Positions 30,657 through 39,345 of a stretch of 64,000 nucleotides of DNA are shown here, piece by piece. Numbering within the stretch: the first letter of the stretch is position 1; each line of letters opens with the position of its first letter. The position numbers and the translations under genes are program-made. Source of the DNA: JAHJQQ01 sp963737555 (lineage in GTDB: Bacteria > Pseudomonadota > Gammaproteobacteria > Thiohalobacterales > Thiohalobacteraceae); assembly GCA_963737555.1 (NCBI GenBank), contig CAVTTB010000003.1, positions 1-64,000 of the forward strand, in the 5' to 3' direction. The notes under the pieces are model-generated. The model did not search any database. It was not told where the DNA came from and was given only the letters and a program-made list of their open reading frames with translations.

Positions 30657-30989
30657 ATGAGCATGTCTATCGCTTCGACCTATGAATATCTTCTGACGCA
30701 CTACGGGCCGCTGCTGACGCTCAAGCATTTGGCCGAGGTGATGCACTCCACGCCAAACGGTGTGCGCATGTCCATTGCTCGAAAACAACAACCGCTCGCG
30801 GTAGCACTCGCGGGCGCCAGACGGCGGCTGGGTCGCAGGGTATATTTCGAGGCGCGACTGGTGGCAGAGATAATCGATCAAGGAATGATGGGGAAGCCGT
30901 TTCAGGAATCTCCGACAATAGAGGGACAGCACCGTACTGAAAACCCTGCCTCGTTACCTGCCGTGGAACGTCTTTCGAGGTGTGTGTGA
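30657..30989 (+). CDS. Small DNA-binding protein of ICE control module (excisionase-like?)
   Basis: 110 residues from ATG 30657 behind GGGGAG. The core LLTLKHLAEVMHSTPNGVRM followed by GRRVYFEARLVAEIID has the helix-turn-helix plus wing layout of AlpA/Xis-type small DNA-binding proteins, which choose sites from two or three short elements. Proteins of this look are common near the ends of integrative elements. A recombination-directionality or regulatory role is inferred from its place ahead of the FlhD/FlhC-like genes and the integrase. The tail after residue 80 is poorly conserved in appearance. Confidence 0.5.
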   Translation: MSMSIASTYEYLLTHYGPLLTLKHLAEVMHSTPNGVRMSIARKQQPLAVALAGARRRLGRRVYFEARLVAEIIDQGMMGKPFQESPTIEGQHRTENPASLPAVERLSRCV

Positions 30990-31059
30990 GCAAGAAATCC
31001 GGATGCGGCGTCGATAAGGGAATACCCATTCTACTTGTCCACAGGGAAGTGTTGCCGCT

Positions 31060-31368
31060 ATGAAATTCGATTTCTCACAAGTGAATCTTCAATACCTGAT
31101 ACAGGCCCGCGATCTTGCCATACGAGACCCGGAACTGGTCGCAACGTTATTAGGCATTCCTGGCGATATGGCTCATTTATTGAGTGAGCTGACCCCGCCA
31201 GCACTGGCGCATGTTGCACACATCAAGCCCCCGCTGCTCATCCCGCGCCAGGAACCATGGTGGTGGTCTCGACTGCTTACGGCCCTGCGTGAAGGGCGCA
31301 CGGAGGAAATTGACGCCATTGTGGTACATGCCCCGTTGATAACGGTACTTTCGAGAAAGGACTCATGA
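31060..31368 (+). CDS. FlhD-like ICE activator subunit (SetD-like)
   Basis: 102 residues. The segment VNLQYLIQARDLAIRDPELV, then LGIPGDMAHLLSELTPPALA, aligns by eye with FlhD (INLSYLLLAQRL, LGINEEMATTLAALTLPQMV). FlhD pairs with FlhC to form an activator. The next gene is FlhC-like and overlaps in ATGA fashion. SXT/R391 elements (SetCD) and IncC plasmids (AcaCD) use such pairs to switch on transfer genes, so the same role is inferred here. No flagellar genes are nearby. The frame is unbroken. Confidence 0.7.
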   Translation: MKFDFSQVNLQYLIQARDLAIRDPELVATLLGIPGDMAHLLSELTPPALAHVAHIKPPLLIPRQEPWWWSRLLTALREGRTEEIDAIVVHAPLITVLSRKDS

Positions 31369-32022
31369 ATGAACTCCGCCGACTGCAAGACGCTGTATTT
31401 TCCGATCCCGCCACCTTGCGGTGGAGTCAAGCGCGCCGACTGCCATGTTGGACTTTGTGGCTACGCCACGCGAATCAGAGAAGCCGTCCATCTCATTCAA
31501 CTTGGCGCGCGCGCAGGACTCGTGTGCCAGCTCACCAATCTGGAGAAAGCCACGGTGAACCGCCTGTACCGTGAGTTACGCGGTGTTCCTTCGCCGCAGG
31601 GTCAGACGCCTTTCACTGACACCTGGTACCGGGAAAACGATCTACGCATGTTGCAGGTTACGCTTGTGTGGCGGCTGCATCGACAATTGACACAGTCGAA
31701 ACGCAGCACGGCCCACGTCCTGATCAATATATTCGAGACGTATATCCGCCTGGTACACGAACCGCTGTTGGACCTGACTCGAACGGCATTCGTGCCGCGT
31801 CTCGTCGCCATGGAAACATGGCACGAACGGCCGTGCAGATTCTGCGGCATGGTGTACCTCGCTCCCGTGGACAGCAACAGCATTGCGTGCCCCGGATGTC
31901 GACTCTATCACCGTCATCGGTGCCACCACTGTCGTTCGCCGTTGGCACCGCAATCCAGGGGACGACGGCGTGTGGTCTGTGGCCATTGTGGAAATACGCA
32001 TAATGGGGGAACCCGGCCTTGA
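31369..32022 (+). CDS. FlhC-like ICE activator subunit (SetC-like)
   Basis: 217 residues. IREAVHLIQLGARAGLVCQL, NRLYRELRGVPSPQGQTPFT and WYRENDLRM match the FlhC core (ITLGARL, LYKELRGSPPPKGMLPF). The C-terminus has four CxxC pairs (CRFC, CPGC, CHHC, CGHC), more than the single zinc cluster of FlhC. An FlhC-type protein is the DNA-contacting, zinc-binding partner of FlhD. An alternative ATG at 31365 is in another frame and gives only 69 codons. Together with the FlhD-like protein it is the likely master activator of conjugation and excision. Confidence 0.75.
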   Translation: MNSADCKTLYFPIPPPCGGVKRADCHVGLCGYATRIREAVHLIQLGARAGLVCQLTNLEKATVNRLYRELRGVPSPQGQTPFTDTWYRENDLRMLQVTLVWRLHRQLTQSKRSTAHVLINIFETYIRLVHEPLLDLTRTAFVPRLVAMETWHERPCRFCGMVYLAPVDSNSIACPGCRLYHRHRCHHCRSPLAPQSRGRRRVVCGHCGNTHNGGTRP

Positions 32023-32071
32023 CCGCGAAACGCACCCACAGAATTCATTCACCAATACCACGCGGAATACT

Positions 32072-32915
32072 ATGGCCCTGAAAGTCACCATCACCAGCAC
32101 CAAGGGCGGCGTCGGTAAAACCACCTTGACCGCCAACCTCGGTGGTCTGCTGGCCGATATGGGGCAGAAAGTGTTGCTGGTTGATGTGGATGTGCAACCC
32201 ACACTCTCAAGCTACTACCCGCTAGAGCGACGGGCCGCGCAGGGTTTGTCGACGTTGATCACGGAAGCGGTGGTCGGGGACGTCGTCAGTCGTACGACCA
32301 TCCCGTCACTGGATCTGATCCTCTCCGACGATCCGGAGGGAATGTTGCAGAACTGGATCCTGCACACACCGGATGGGCGTGTCCGACTGAAGCATCTCCT
32401 GGCGAGATTCGATCAGGTCGTATGATTTCATTCTGCTGGACACTCAGGGCAGCGTCGGACCGCTCCAAGATTCCGCCGTCCTGGCAGCGGACCTGTTGAT
32501 CTCTCCAATACCACCGGAGATTCTTTCGGCCCGGGAATTCGCCCGTGGCACGGTGCACATGCTGGACCGGTTACGGCCCATGGCCTACCTCGGCGCGCCG
32601 TTGGGGCCGCTGCGTGGACTCATCTATCGCATGGATCGTACCGTCGATGCGCGGCGCATCGCGCAAGAGTTGTGCTGCGAATCCTACGGTCCCAGCAAGG
32701 GCGCTATCACCATTTTGGACACGGTGATTCCGAATACCGTTGCCTACCGGGAGGCAGCCACTGCAAGAGCGCCCGTGCACCGCTGGGAACCGCAACGTCA
32801 AGGGCCGACACCCAGCGCCCGTGACAGTATGCTGGCCCTCGTCTGCGAACTCTTTCCTCATCTCACAGACAAGACACTTGTCGGCGATGGCCTACCTGCG
32901 CGCGAGAGAGTGTAG
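32072..32915 (+). CDS. parA: ParA-family ATPase, one frameshift
   Basis: About 280 residues from ATG 32072. The deviant Walker A STKGGVGKTT is at residues 9-18, then LLVDVDVQPTLSSYYPLE, and after one extra base near 32420 FILLDTQGSVGP (Walker B region) and ISPIPPEILSAREF. ParA proteins position or stabilise replicons; ICEs of several families carry one near the integrase to keep the excised circle. No ParB-like gene follows in the 107 bases before the convergent integrase. Confidence 0.75.
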
Positions 32916-33022
32916 TGATGGCGAGAAGGCATTAACCCAAGGAATCAGGCGATGTTCCCATCACCGCATTTATTTCTTTGCACTTATCAGAGGAACGATT
33001 GCTGCCGGTTGATTATGAGCCA

Positions 33023-34063
33023 CTACTGAATCGCCTTGTCCAATTTCACCACCAGATCCTCTGCCCGCAAATGCGTGTAGCGCTTCAGCATCTGCATGGA
33101 TTTATGGCCCGAGATCGCTGCGACATCCTGATCACCTAAACCCGCTTCGACAAATCGAGAGATTGCTTCGTGACGAAGGTCATGGAAATGAAATCCCTCG
33201 AGACCCGCGCGTTGTAGCACCTGCCGCCATGCAGGGCGGAACTGATAAGGTCTTATCTTGCCGTCGCGCCCGGGATCACCCCAGAAAATAAGATCCGTCT
33301 CCTTTGGCCGCAACGAATGCGCCAATGCCGCTTGGATGACTTCAACAGCATTGCGTGTCAGTGGCACCGTTCTGGCGCTGCCGTTCTTGGTCATATCCAA
33401 CCGAATCACGCGTCGTGATAGATCCACTTGGCCGCAGCGCAGTGATTGGATTTCACCCGCACGCATGCCGGTATAGAGCGCCAAGCGCACCATCCAAACC
33501 AGGAGAGGATTACTGTGAGCCGCACACGCACTCACTAACAGTTGTTCTTCAGCAAGCGACAAACGTCGCGTGCGTCCTTGTCCTGCGGCGGGCTTGCGCA
33601 TTGCCGCTACTGGGTTGTATACCAAGCCGAGGCGCCACTCTCGAATCGCGGTCGTATACAAATGGGACAGCAGTGCCAGTTCCAATCGAACGGTGTTGTT
33701 ACTCTTACCTTCCGCTAAACGATCATCACGGTAGCGCGCCACCAGATCCGCAGTGATGGCACCGAGGGAATATTTACCAAGCGCCTTCAGCAGTGGTTTC
33801 GAAAAACCGCCTTCACGTGCATGGGTTCCTGGATTTTTGGTCGGCGATACTTCGGAGAGATAACGCGCCATCGCCGCATCGAAGATCAGGCGCTCTGAGG
33901 GCCCGCGGTCAATGTAAATACCGCGCACCATTTCATCTTCCGTGCGTCGCGCCCAGTCGTCCGCATCACGACGGGTGCGGAAAGTTTTGATCGTGGTTGG
34001 CCAGCCGGTTTTACGGATGATCGCCTTCCAATTCCCGGCTGCGTTTTTTGTCAGTGTCGCCAT
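33023..34063 (-). CDS. int: Tyrosine recombinase/integrase of the ICE
   Basis: 346 residues starting MATLTKNAAGNWKAIIRKTG. The N-terminal arm-binding segment and core-binding domain are followed by the catalytic domain with R201 (YTGMRAGE), K226 region (DMTKNGSART), H294 and R297 (FHFHDLRHEA), H320 (ISGHKSMQ) and Y329 (KRYTHL), a full active-site set. The start lies 91 bases from the tRNA-Thr 3' end, the usual placement next to attachment sites in tRNA genes. It should cut and join the element ends. An ORF start upstream at 34108 is possible but gives an untypical N-terminus. Confidence 0.9.
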   Translation of the reverse strand: MATLTKNAAGNWKAIIRKTGWPTTIKTFRTRRDADDWARRTEDEMVRGIYIDRGPSERLIFDAAMARYLSEVSPTKNPGTHAREGGFSKPLLKALGKYSLGAITADLVARYRDDRLAEGKSNNTVRLELALLSHLYTTAIREWRLGLVYNPVAAMRKPAAGQGRTRRLSLAEEQLLVSACAAHSNPLLVWMVRLALYTGMRAGEIQSLRCGQVDLSRRVIRLDMTKNGSARTVPLTRNAVEVIQAALAHSLRPKETDLIFWGDPGRDGKIRPYQFRPAWRQVLQRAGLEGFHFHDLRHEAISRFVEAGLGDQDVAAISGHKSMQMLKRYTHLRAEDLVVKLDKAIQ

Positions 34064-34154
34064 GATGACCCCTGGAAACAGTTTGCAACTGTACCAAAAG
34101 TGTACCACGCGACCGGTTATTTTCTAGTGCTATTACGTAACTTATTGATTATAT

Positions 34155-34230
<76 letters not shown>

Positions 34231-34283
34231 GCAGGGGCGGCAGTATAGAAGAAAGCCTGGCGTCAGGCCAACTGAAAGCGTGC

Positions 34284-34721
34284 TTAGGCGGGCGTTTGGT
34301 TGCGGATGCGGATAATGACGTCGACGCCGTCGGCGATCGTGCCGGCGGGCAGGGCTGGCATATTCATGAGGGCGAGTTCGTCCGCGTCGATATCCACCAG
34401 TTCACCGGTGTCGACGTTGTAGAAATGGTGGTGCTCGCAGGTGTTGGGGTCGTAGAAAACGCGGCTCGGGTCGACGATGACTTCGCGGATCAGGCCTTTC
34501 GCGGCGAACAGGCCGAGGGTGTTGTAGACCGTCGCCTTGGAGACGCGGGCGGAGTCCTGATTGACCTGTTTGAGTACGTCGTCGGCGGACAGATGCTGGT
34601 CGCGGGCGAACAAGACCTGAGCGATTTCCAGGCGTTGCTGGGTCGGCTGGATGTCGTGGCCGGTCAGCAGGTCCATCACCTGTTGCTGGCTAAGCGGCTG
34701 TCTGTGCATTCGTTTTTGCAT
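34284..34721 (-). CDS. Fur-family metalloregulator
   Basis: 145 residues. The N-terminal winged helix contains IQPTQQRLEIAQVLF and SKATVYNTLGLFAAKGLIRE, the Fur recognition helix. The metal region has CEHHHFYNVDTGELVDID. The CxxC zinc pair of classical Fur and PerR is absent, so the protein may be closer to Irr-like or other non-canonical members. It likely represses iron, haem or peroxide genes. A palindrome TAGAC-GAA-GTCTA at 34745-34757 lies 24 bases upstream and may be its own operator. Confidence 0.8.
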   Translation of the reverse strand: MQKRMHRQPLSQQQVMDLLTGHDIQPTQQRLEIAQVLFARDQHLSADDVLKQVNQDSARVSKATVYNTLGLFAAKGLIREVIVDPSRVFYDPNTCEHHHFYNVDTGELVDIDADELALMNMPALPAGTIADGVDVIIRIRNQTPA

Positions 34722-34744
34722 GGGTCGAGTATACGTTGGGTGTT

Positions 34745-34757
34745 TAGACGAAGTCTA
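34745..34757 (-). promoter_or_regulatory. Short palindrome upstream of the Fur-family gene
   Basis: TAGAC-GAA-GTCTA, a perfect 5-3-5 inverted repeat within the likely promoter of the Fur-family gene. Autoregulation is usual for this family, but the site does not match a classical Fur box. Confidence 0.3.
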
Positions 34758-34798
34758 TATAAGCCAGTTTAGGCCTGGGTGACGCCCTCGTCACTTAT

Positions 34799-35896
34799 CT
34801 ATCCGGCATCACTGAGTCTATCGGGCCTATACGGCGCCGGGTTGAGGGTCGCGGGGCGATCCAGCAGCAGATCCGCCAGCAACCGGGCCGAGGCCGGGCC
34901 GAGCACCACGCCGTTCCGGTATTGGCCGGCATTTATATAGAGGTTGCTCAGGCGCGGGTGGCGGGCGATACACGGGACACCCACCGGAGAACCCGGGCGT
35001 AAACCGGCCCAGTGGTGCTCCAATTCGCAGTCGGCCAAGGCGGGGATCAGGCGCACGGCCTCGGCGCGCAGTTCGGCCAGCGCGGATTCGGTGGTGGATT
35101 TATCGAAGCCGACCCGTTCGAGCGTGCTGCCGACCAAGGTGCGGCCGTCGCGCCGCGGGATGACATAGCGCCCGCCGTCGAGCACGATGCGGCGCACCGC
35201 GCCGGGCTGGCCGCGAAACAGGATCATCTGGCCGCGCACCGGCACCACCGGCAAATCGAGTCCGGTCGATTGCAGCAGTTCTCCGCTCCAGGCGCCGCCG
35301 GCGACGACGACGTTATCCGCCGCGATGAAACCGGCATCGGTCTCGACGCCGTCAACGCGATCACCGACACAGCGAAATCCGCTGACGGCGCGCTGTTCGA
35401 TGAACTGCACGCCCTGACGATCCAATGCGGCGCGCAATGATTTAATAAAACGCGGATTACGCACCTGCCCCACTTCAGGCATCCACCACGCACGTGACGA
35501 CGGCTCACCCAGCGCCGGTTCGAGTTCACGCTGGTGCGCGGCATCGACATGCTCCAGGTTCACCTCGAAGCGCTGCGCCCATGCCGCGACATCGGCGTCG
35601 TCACCGTCATCGAGGATCAGCAGACCCGAACGTTCGTACTCGGGATCGATGTCTGACTGCGCGTGCAGTTCGGCGAGCAATTCCGGATAGCGCCGTTGAC
35701 CCCAACGCGCCAGTTCACTCACCGAATCGGGATAGCGCCACGGATACAACGGCGAGAGGATGCCGCCACCGGCCCAGGAGGATTCGCGGCCACTGCTGCC
35801 GCGTTCGATCAGCGTCACGCGCATGCCGGCTGCATGCAGTTCACGCGCGGTCAACATGCCGATCAGGCCGGCGCCAACGATAACAACTTCTGTCAC
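34799..35896 (-). CDS. thiO: Glycine oxidase ThiO
   Basis: 365 residues, one frame. The N-terminal FAD site VVIVGAGLIGMLTARELH is followed by ESSWAGGGILSPLYPWRYPD, FIAADNVVVAGGAWSGELLQ, YVIPRRDGRTLVGSTLE and a C-terminal WAGLRPGSPVGVPCIA with INAGQYRNGVVLGPASA, all typical of ThiO. The enzyme oxidises glycine to iminoglycine for the thiazole of thiamine. No other thi gene is adjacent. It starts 12 bases after the end of the downstream-facing pilin gene, on the same strand. Confidence 0.85.
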   Translation of the reverse strand: MTEVVIVGAGLIGMLTARELHAAGMRVTLIERGSSGRESSWAGGGILSPLYPWRYPDSVSELARWGQRRYPELLAELHAQSDIDPEYERSGLLILDDGDDADVAAWAQRFEVNLEHVDAAHQRELEPALGEPSSRAWWMPEVGQVRNPRFIKSLRAALDRQGVQFIEQRAVSGFRCVGDRVDGVETDAGFIAADNVVVAGGAWSGELLQSTGLDLPVVPVRGQMILFRGQPGAVRRIVLDGGRYVIPRRDGRTLVGSTLERVGFDKSTTESALAELRAEAVRLIPALADCELEHHWAGLRPGSPVGVPCIARHPRLSNLYINAGQYRNGVVLGPASARLLADLLLDRPATLNPAPYRPDRLSDAG

Positions 35897-35908
35897 TGCA
35901 TTTCTCCG

Positions 35909-36319
35909 TCAGCGGCGCCAGCAGGCGCCATCCGCATACTCTGTTGTCACGACCGGCCCGCGTTGATCGAGCGCGAAGGTACCGCAGGCGTCACCGACCT
36001 GCGTGCCATCGGCGTGTGGCTCCGCCGTGGCGAAAAAACTGCCCGCCGAGATTTGTTCGAGGCGCAGTTGGTAATGGCCTTCCGTGGAAGTATCCGACCA
36101 GCCCAATTCGTCGAGGTCGGCATACGTGGTGTGATTGGCCCGCCAACGCTCCTGCGCGACCTGCACACTCAGCAGGCTGGTCATCGCATCCACACGCCGC
36201 CCGCGCTGAAAGGCATCACGAAAGCTCGGCAACGCCAAGCTCGCCAGAATCGCGACAATCGATACCGCAATCAAAACATCCAACAACGTAAACCCCGCAC
36301 GACGATGATCGTGAGTCAT
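35909..36319 (-). CDS. Type IV pilin-like protein (PilE family)
   Basis: 136 residues. The prepilin site and helix read AGFTLLDVLIAVSIVAILAS, with D in place of the usual E5. The C-terminus has a cysteine pair (DACGTFA, DGACWRR) that could close the D-loop. The form matches PilE-type minor pilins. It reads away from the minor-pilin cluster that starts at 36419, with about 100 bases between the divergent starts. Substitution at E5 may affect assembly or methylation, which is inference. Confidence 0.75.
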   Translation of the reverse strand: MTHDHRRAGFTLLDVLIAVSIVAILASLALPSFRDAFQRGRRVDAMTSLLSVQVAQERWRANHTTYADLDELGWSDTSTEGHYQLRLEQISAGSFFATAEPHADGTQVGDACGTFALDQRGPVVTTEYADGACWRR

Positions 36320-36418
36320 GGCAAGCCCTCCTTGGCTTAAACGCGGGGGCTAGTATAAGCCGTCGCGATGGCTATAATCACCCACGCCAAAGGATTGGTT
36401 TTCACCGGAGCTTCGATC

Positions 36419-36976
36419 ATGGATGATCGCGCGCAATCCGGGTTTACGCTCGTCGAATTACTGGTGACCCTCGCCGTCGTGGCGATTCTGGTCACGACGG
36501 CGTTACCCGCACTTTCTGACCTCCTCGACAGTCAACGCCTGCGCGCGACCGCGCAGCAGATCGCCACCGATCTACGCTACGCCCGCAGCGAGGCCATCAA
36601 ACGCCACGCGGACATTCCCATCGGCGTGAGTTTCACACCCGGCAGCGACTGGTGTTATGGCATCAGCCAGCAATTGCCGTGCGACTGTCACGAGCAGGAC
36701 TGGCATAGCCCCAACGCCTGCCTGCTGGATCTGGCGCATGAACGCCAGTTGCACACATCCGCCACCGACACGCGCGCGCACATCGAGCTGCTCGATACCA
36801 GCTTCAGCAGCGATCAGACGCTGTTCGATCCGCTGCGCGGTATCGCCAATGCCGGTAGCGTTTCGTTGCGCTCGGCGCGCGGAAAAACGCTGAACGTCAT
36901 CGTCAGCACGCTCGGCCGTGTCCGCATCTGTGCACCGGAAGACAGTGATAGTCCGACCGGATACACGCCATGCTGA
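36419..36976 (+). CDS. FimT/GspH-type minor pilin, cluster A
   Basis: 185 residues from ATG 36419. The prepilin peptide SGFTLVELLVTLAVVAILVT is followed by QQIATDLRYARSEAIKRHAD, the GspH/FimT signature. It is the first gene of minor-pilin cluster A and overlaps pilW-A by 7 bases. FimT/FimU-type proteins belong to the tip complex that primes pilus assembly, and some bind DNA during uptake. Confidence 0.8.
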   Translation: MDDRAQSGFTLVELLVTLAVVAILVTTALPALSDLLDSQRLRATAQQIATDLRYARSEAIKRHADIPIGVSFTPGSDWCYGISQQLPCDCHEQDWHSPNACLLDLAHERQLHTSATDTRAHIELLDTSFSSDQTLFDPLRGIANAGSVSLRSARGKTLNVIVSTLGRVRICAPEDSDSPTGYTPC

Positions 36977-37681
36977 ACGAGCGCGGTTTCAGTCTGAGTG
37001 AGTTGATGATCGCCAGCGCCGTCGGTCTGTTGGTGATCGCCGGCGCTTTGCAGTTGTATGTGCTGAATCTGCGCGCGACCAACGACAATCTGCGCCTGAG
37101 CCGACTCAATCAGGAACTGCGCGCGACGCTCGATCTGTTGCGCAACGATCTGCGCCGCGCCGGTCACTGGATGTTTGATCCGGCGCTGGATCATCCGGAA
37201 GACAACCCATTTCAGTCGGCTGACCAACGACGTTCGTTTCGGCGCGGCCAGCGGTGAAGCTAGCGATTCCTGCATTCTCTACAGCTATGACCTGAACGGC
37301 GACCGTCTGGTCGGCGTCGGTCCCTCGGGCACGCCAGGAATCAATACATCGACGAGCAATCTTGAACAATTCGCCCTGCGCCTGCGCGGCGGTCAGGCGC
37401 AATTGCGCAACGGCGGCAGCAGCTTCACGTGTACCAGCGGCAGTTGGCAGGCGATTACCGATCCCGATACGGAAATCACTACGCTGCGTTTCGAACACGT
37501 GGATGACTGCCTCAATCTAAGCGACACCGCACAGGCGTGTACATCGGGCGATGCCGCCTTACTGCGACGGCAAGTGCGCATCACACTGGCGGCACGCAGT
37601 CGCAGCGACCCCAATATCGTTCAAGAAATTACTCAGACGGTGGCCATCGCCAATGACAAACTTTTCAGTGCCTATCCATAA
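36970..37681 (+). CDS. PilW-type minor pilin, cluster A, one frameshift
   Basis: About 236 residues. It starts MLNERGFSLSELMIASAVGL with the prepilin cleavage site after G, then LDLLRNDLRRAGHWMF, typical of PilW. An extra T at 37210-37212 breaks the frame; removing it joins NPF to SRLTNDVRFGAASGE and continues to the stop at 37681. It overlaps the fimT-like gene before it and the pilX-like gene after it, so the cluster is translated as a unit. Confidence 0.7.
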
Positions 37682-38750
37682 ATACACACCGCCCGCTTAT
37701 CAACGCGGTGCCGTCACGATCCTGATCAGCCTGGTCTTGATCATGGTCTGCGTGCTGCTGGTTATCAGTGTCGCGCAGACCACCACCTTGGAGGCGCGCA
37801 TGGCGCGCAACAGTCTGCTGTCCAACCAGGCGCGCCAGGCGGCGATGGCCGGCTTCAATTACGGCAATGCCTGGCTGAAGACGCATCGCGCCGACTGGCT
37901 CACCGCCATCGACGGCACTGAGATCGCTACGCCGGATGAAAATCCGCCCGCCATTGTCGCCAGCGATGGCGACAGCTTCGCCATCAATGTCACCTTCGAG
38001 CGGCGGGCGGAATGGGCCGGCTATCTGCGCGTCGAAGCCACTGCTGTGCCGGGCAACGCAGCCGAAGTCGAGGCGGTCGTCAGTCAATTTGTCCGCCCGA
38101 GCAGCGTGCTGACCTGGGCCGGCGAAACCGCGCCGCCGTTGGTCGTCGACGGTTGCGCGGATCTCTCCGCGGCCAGCGATGTGTATCCGCTGGGCGCCGA
38201 TAGCGATGTAGCTGGTGTTGCGCTCGCCAGCTCTACAGCGATCACCTGCCTGAATCTCGGCGGCGTGAACACGCATGGTGGGACATTACAAAACGAGATC
38301 TTCGCCGCTGGCGAATTATGGAACTACCTGCTGAGTGTCAGTCGCGATGAATTTCAAACACTCGCTGCGGCACAAAGCGATCTCGATCCCACTCAACGCG
38401 ATTACTGGTGGGCGACGACCGCCGATCTCGACGCGGGTGAATGGCGATTGAGCCTGGGCAGTCTGGAACGCCCGATCGTGCTGGTGATTCCGTCTGAACT
38501 CGGCTGTCCGCGTTTCAGCGGCGGTGCACAGATTGTTGGATTGGTGCTGATCGAAGCCGATTGCACCGGTGCGCCGGCTTGGGGTGACGTGCAGTTCTAC
38601 GGCAGCCTCGCCGTCAGCGGCGATTTCGCCAGCCTCGGCCCCAGCAGCCGCGTCACTCACATCAGTGAATTCCCGGGCGGTGGACCCGCGCGCATCGAAC
38701 CGCCCGTGCTGGACATTATTCAGTTGGCTGGCAGTTGGAAGGATTTCTGA
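37653..38750 (+). CDS. PilX-like minor pilin, unusually long, cluster A
   Basis: 365 residues from ATG 37653. QRGAVTILISLVLIMVCVLL followed by TTTLEARMARNSLLSNQARQ is the PilX pattern, which lacks the GFTLxE box. PilX proteins are usually near 200 residues; here an extra C-terminal region of about 180 residues rich in short beta segments follows, with cysteines (DGCADL, TCLNL, LGCPRF, EADCTG). A host-contact or adhesive tip role is possible. Unbroken. It ends in TGATG overlap with the pilV-like gene. Confidence 0.7.
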   Translation: MTNFSVPIHKYTPPAYQRGAVTILISLVLIMVCVLLVISVAQTTTLEARMARNSLLSNQARQAAMAGFNYGNAWLKTHRADWLTAIDGTEIATPDENPPAIVASDGDSFAINVTFERRAEWAGYLRVEATAVPGNAAEVEAVVSQFVRPSSVLTWAGETAPPLVVDGCADLSAASDVYPLGADSDVAGVALASSTAITCLNLGGVNTHGGTLQNEIFAAGELWNYLLSVSRDEFQTLAAAQSDLDPTQRDYWWATTADLDAGEWRLSLGSLERPIVLVIPSELGCPRFSGGAQIVGLVLIEADCTGAPAWGDVQFYGSLAVSGDFASLGPSSRVTHISEFPGGGPARIEPPVLDIIQLAGSWKDF

Positions 38751-39193
38751 TGAACAGACATCGGATGGATAGACATCTGGCGAACAAACAACATGGCTAC
38801 ACCCTGATCGAGGTGCTGGTGGCGCTGCTACTGGTGTTGCTGGGACTGACCGGGACCGCGCGCTTGCAGGCCAGTCTGTTGGCGGCCAGCGCCGAGGCCA
38901 AGGCCCGCGACGAAGCGACCGCGCTGGCGCTGGAACAACTCGCCAGTTTCCAGAGCCTCGCAAGCTACGCCAGTTACGACAACACGCTCGTCTCCGGCAG
39001 CACCGAGCGGCAAGGACTGTTGCACACCTACCGCCTCGACTGGGCGGTATCGCACACGCCGGAACCGGACTATAAGATGGTTGAATTTGTCGTCCGCTGG
39101 CCGGCGGATGCACCCGTGTACACACTGCAGATTCAAACCCTCATCCCCGGACTCGACCTCCCCCGCTTCGCCCGCCAGCAGTTGCAACCCTAG
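38750..39193 (+). CDS. PilV-type minor pilin, cluster A
   Basis: 147 residues from the ATG in TGATG at 38750. HGYTLIEVLVALLLVLLGLT is a type IV prepilin signal with E5, followed by RLQASLLAASAEAKARDEAT as in PilV. It is the last gene of cluster A. About 150 bases without a gene follow before cluster B starts. No pilY1 gene belongs to cluster A. Confidence 0.75.
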   Translation: MNRHRMDRHLANKQHGYTLIEVLVALLLVLLGLTGTARLQASLLAASAEAKARDEATALALEQLASFQSLASYASYDNTLVSGSTERQGLLHTYRLDWAVSHTPEPDYKMVEFVVRWPADAPVYTLQIQTLIPGLDLPRFARQQLQP

Positions 39194-39345
39194 ATCTCGG
39201 CCTTCCAGATTTCCCGACGCCCGCCGCTAGCCCTCTTCAGACCTGCCGCGCCCGCGTGAACCTCTGAAACGCCGCTCGTCGGCCGATCCGCGCAGTTCAT
39301 CGGGAAGCACACGACAGGCGCACCGTCCTGGGGTAGAAGAGAACC

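Larger units (their letters stand above)
1..34154. mobile_element. Integrative conjugative element, right part (left end outside window)
   Basis: The interval carries the parts of an ICE: MobH-type relaxase, TraD-type coupling protein, DUF4400 membrane protein, FlhDC-like activators, ParA, and a tyrosine integrase that reads away from a tRNA-Thr gene 91 bases from its start. Integration at the 3' end of a tRNA next to the integrase is the usual pattern, so the right boundary is placed at the tRNA. I saw no second copy of the tRNA 3' end in the window, so the left boundary and probably the type IV secretion genes lie before position 1. That the metal genes at 1-7300 belong to the element is inferred from their position only. 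Confidence 0.75.

Noticed and set aside
31060..32022. Flagellar master regulator flhDC
   Set aside because: No flagellar genes nearby; the location between an ICE DNA-binding gene, parA and integrase fits SetCD/AcaCD-type activators better.
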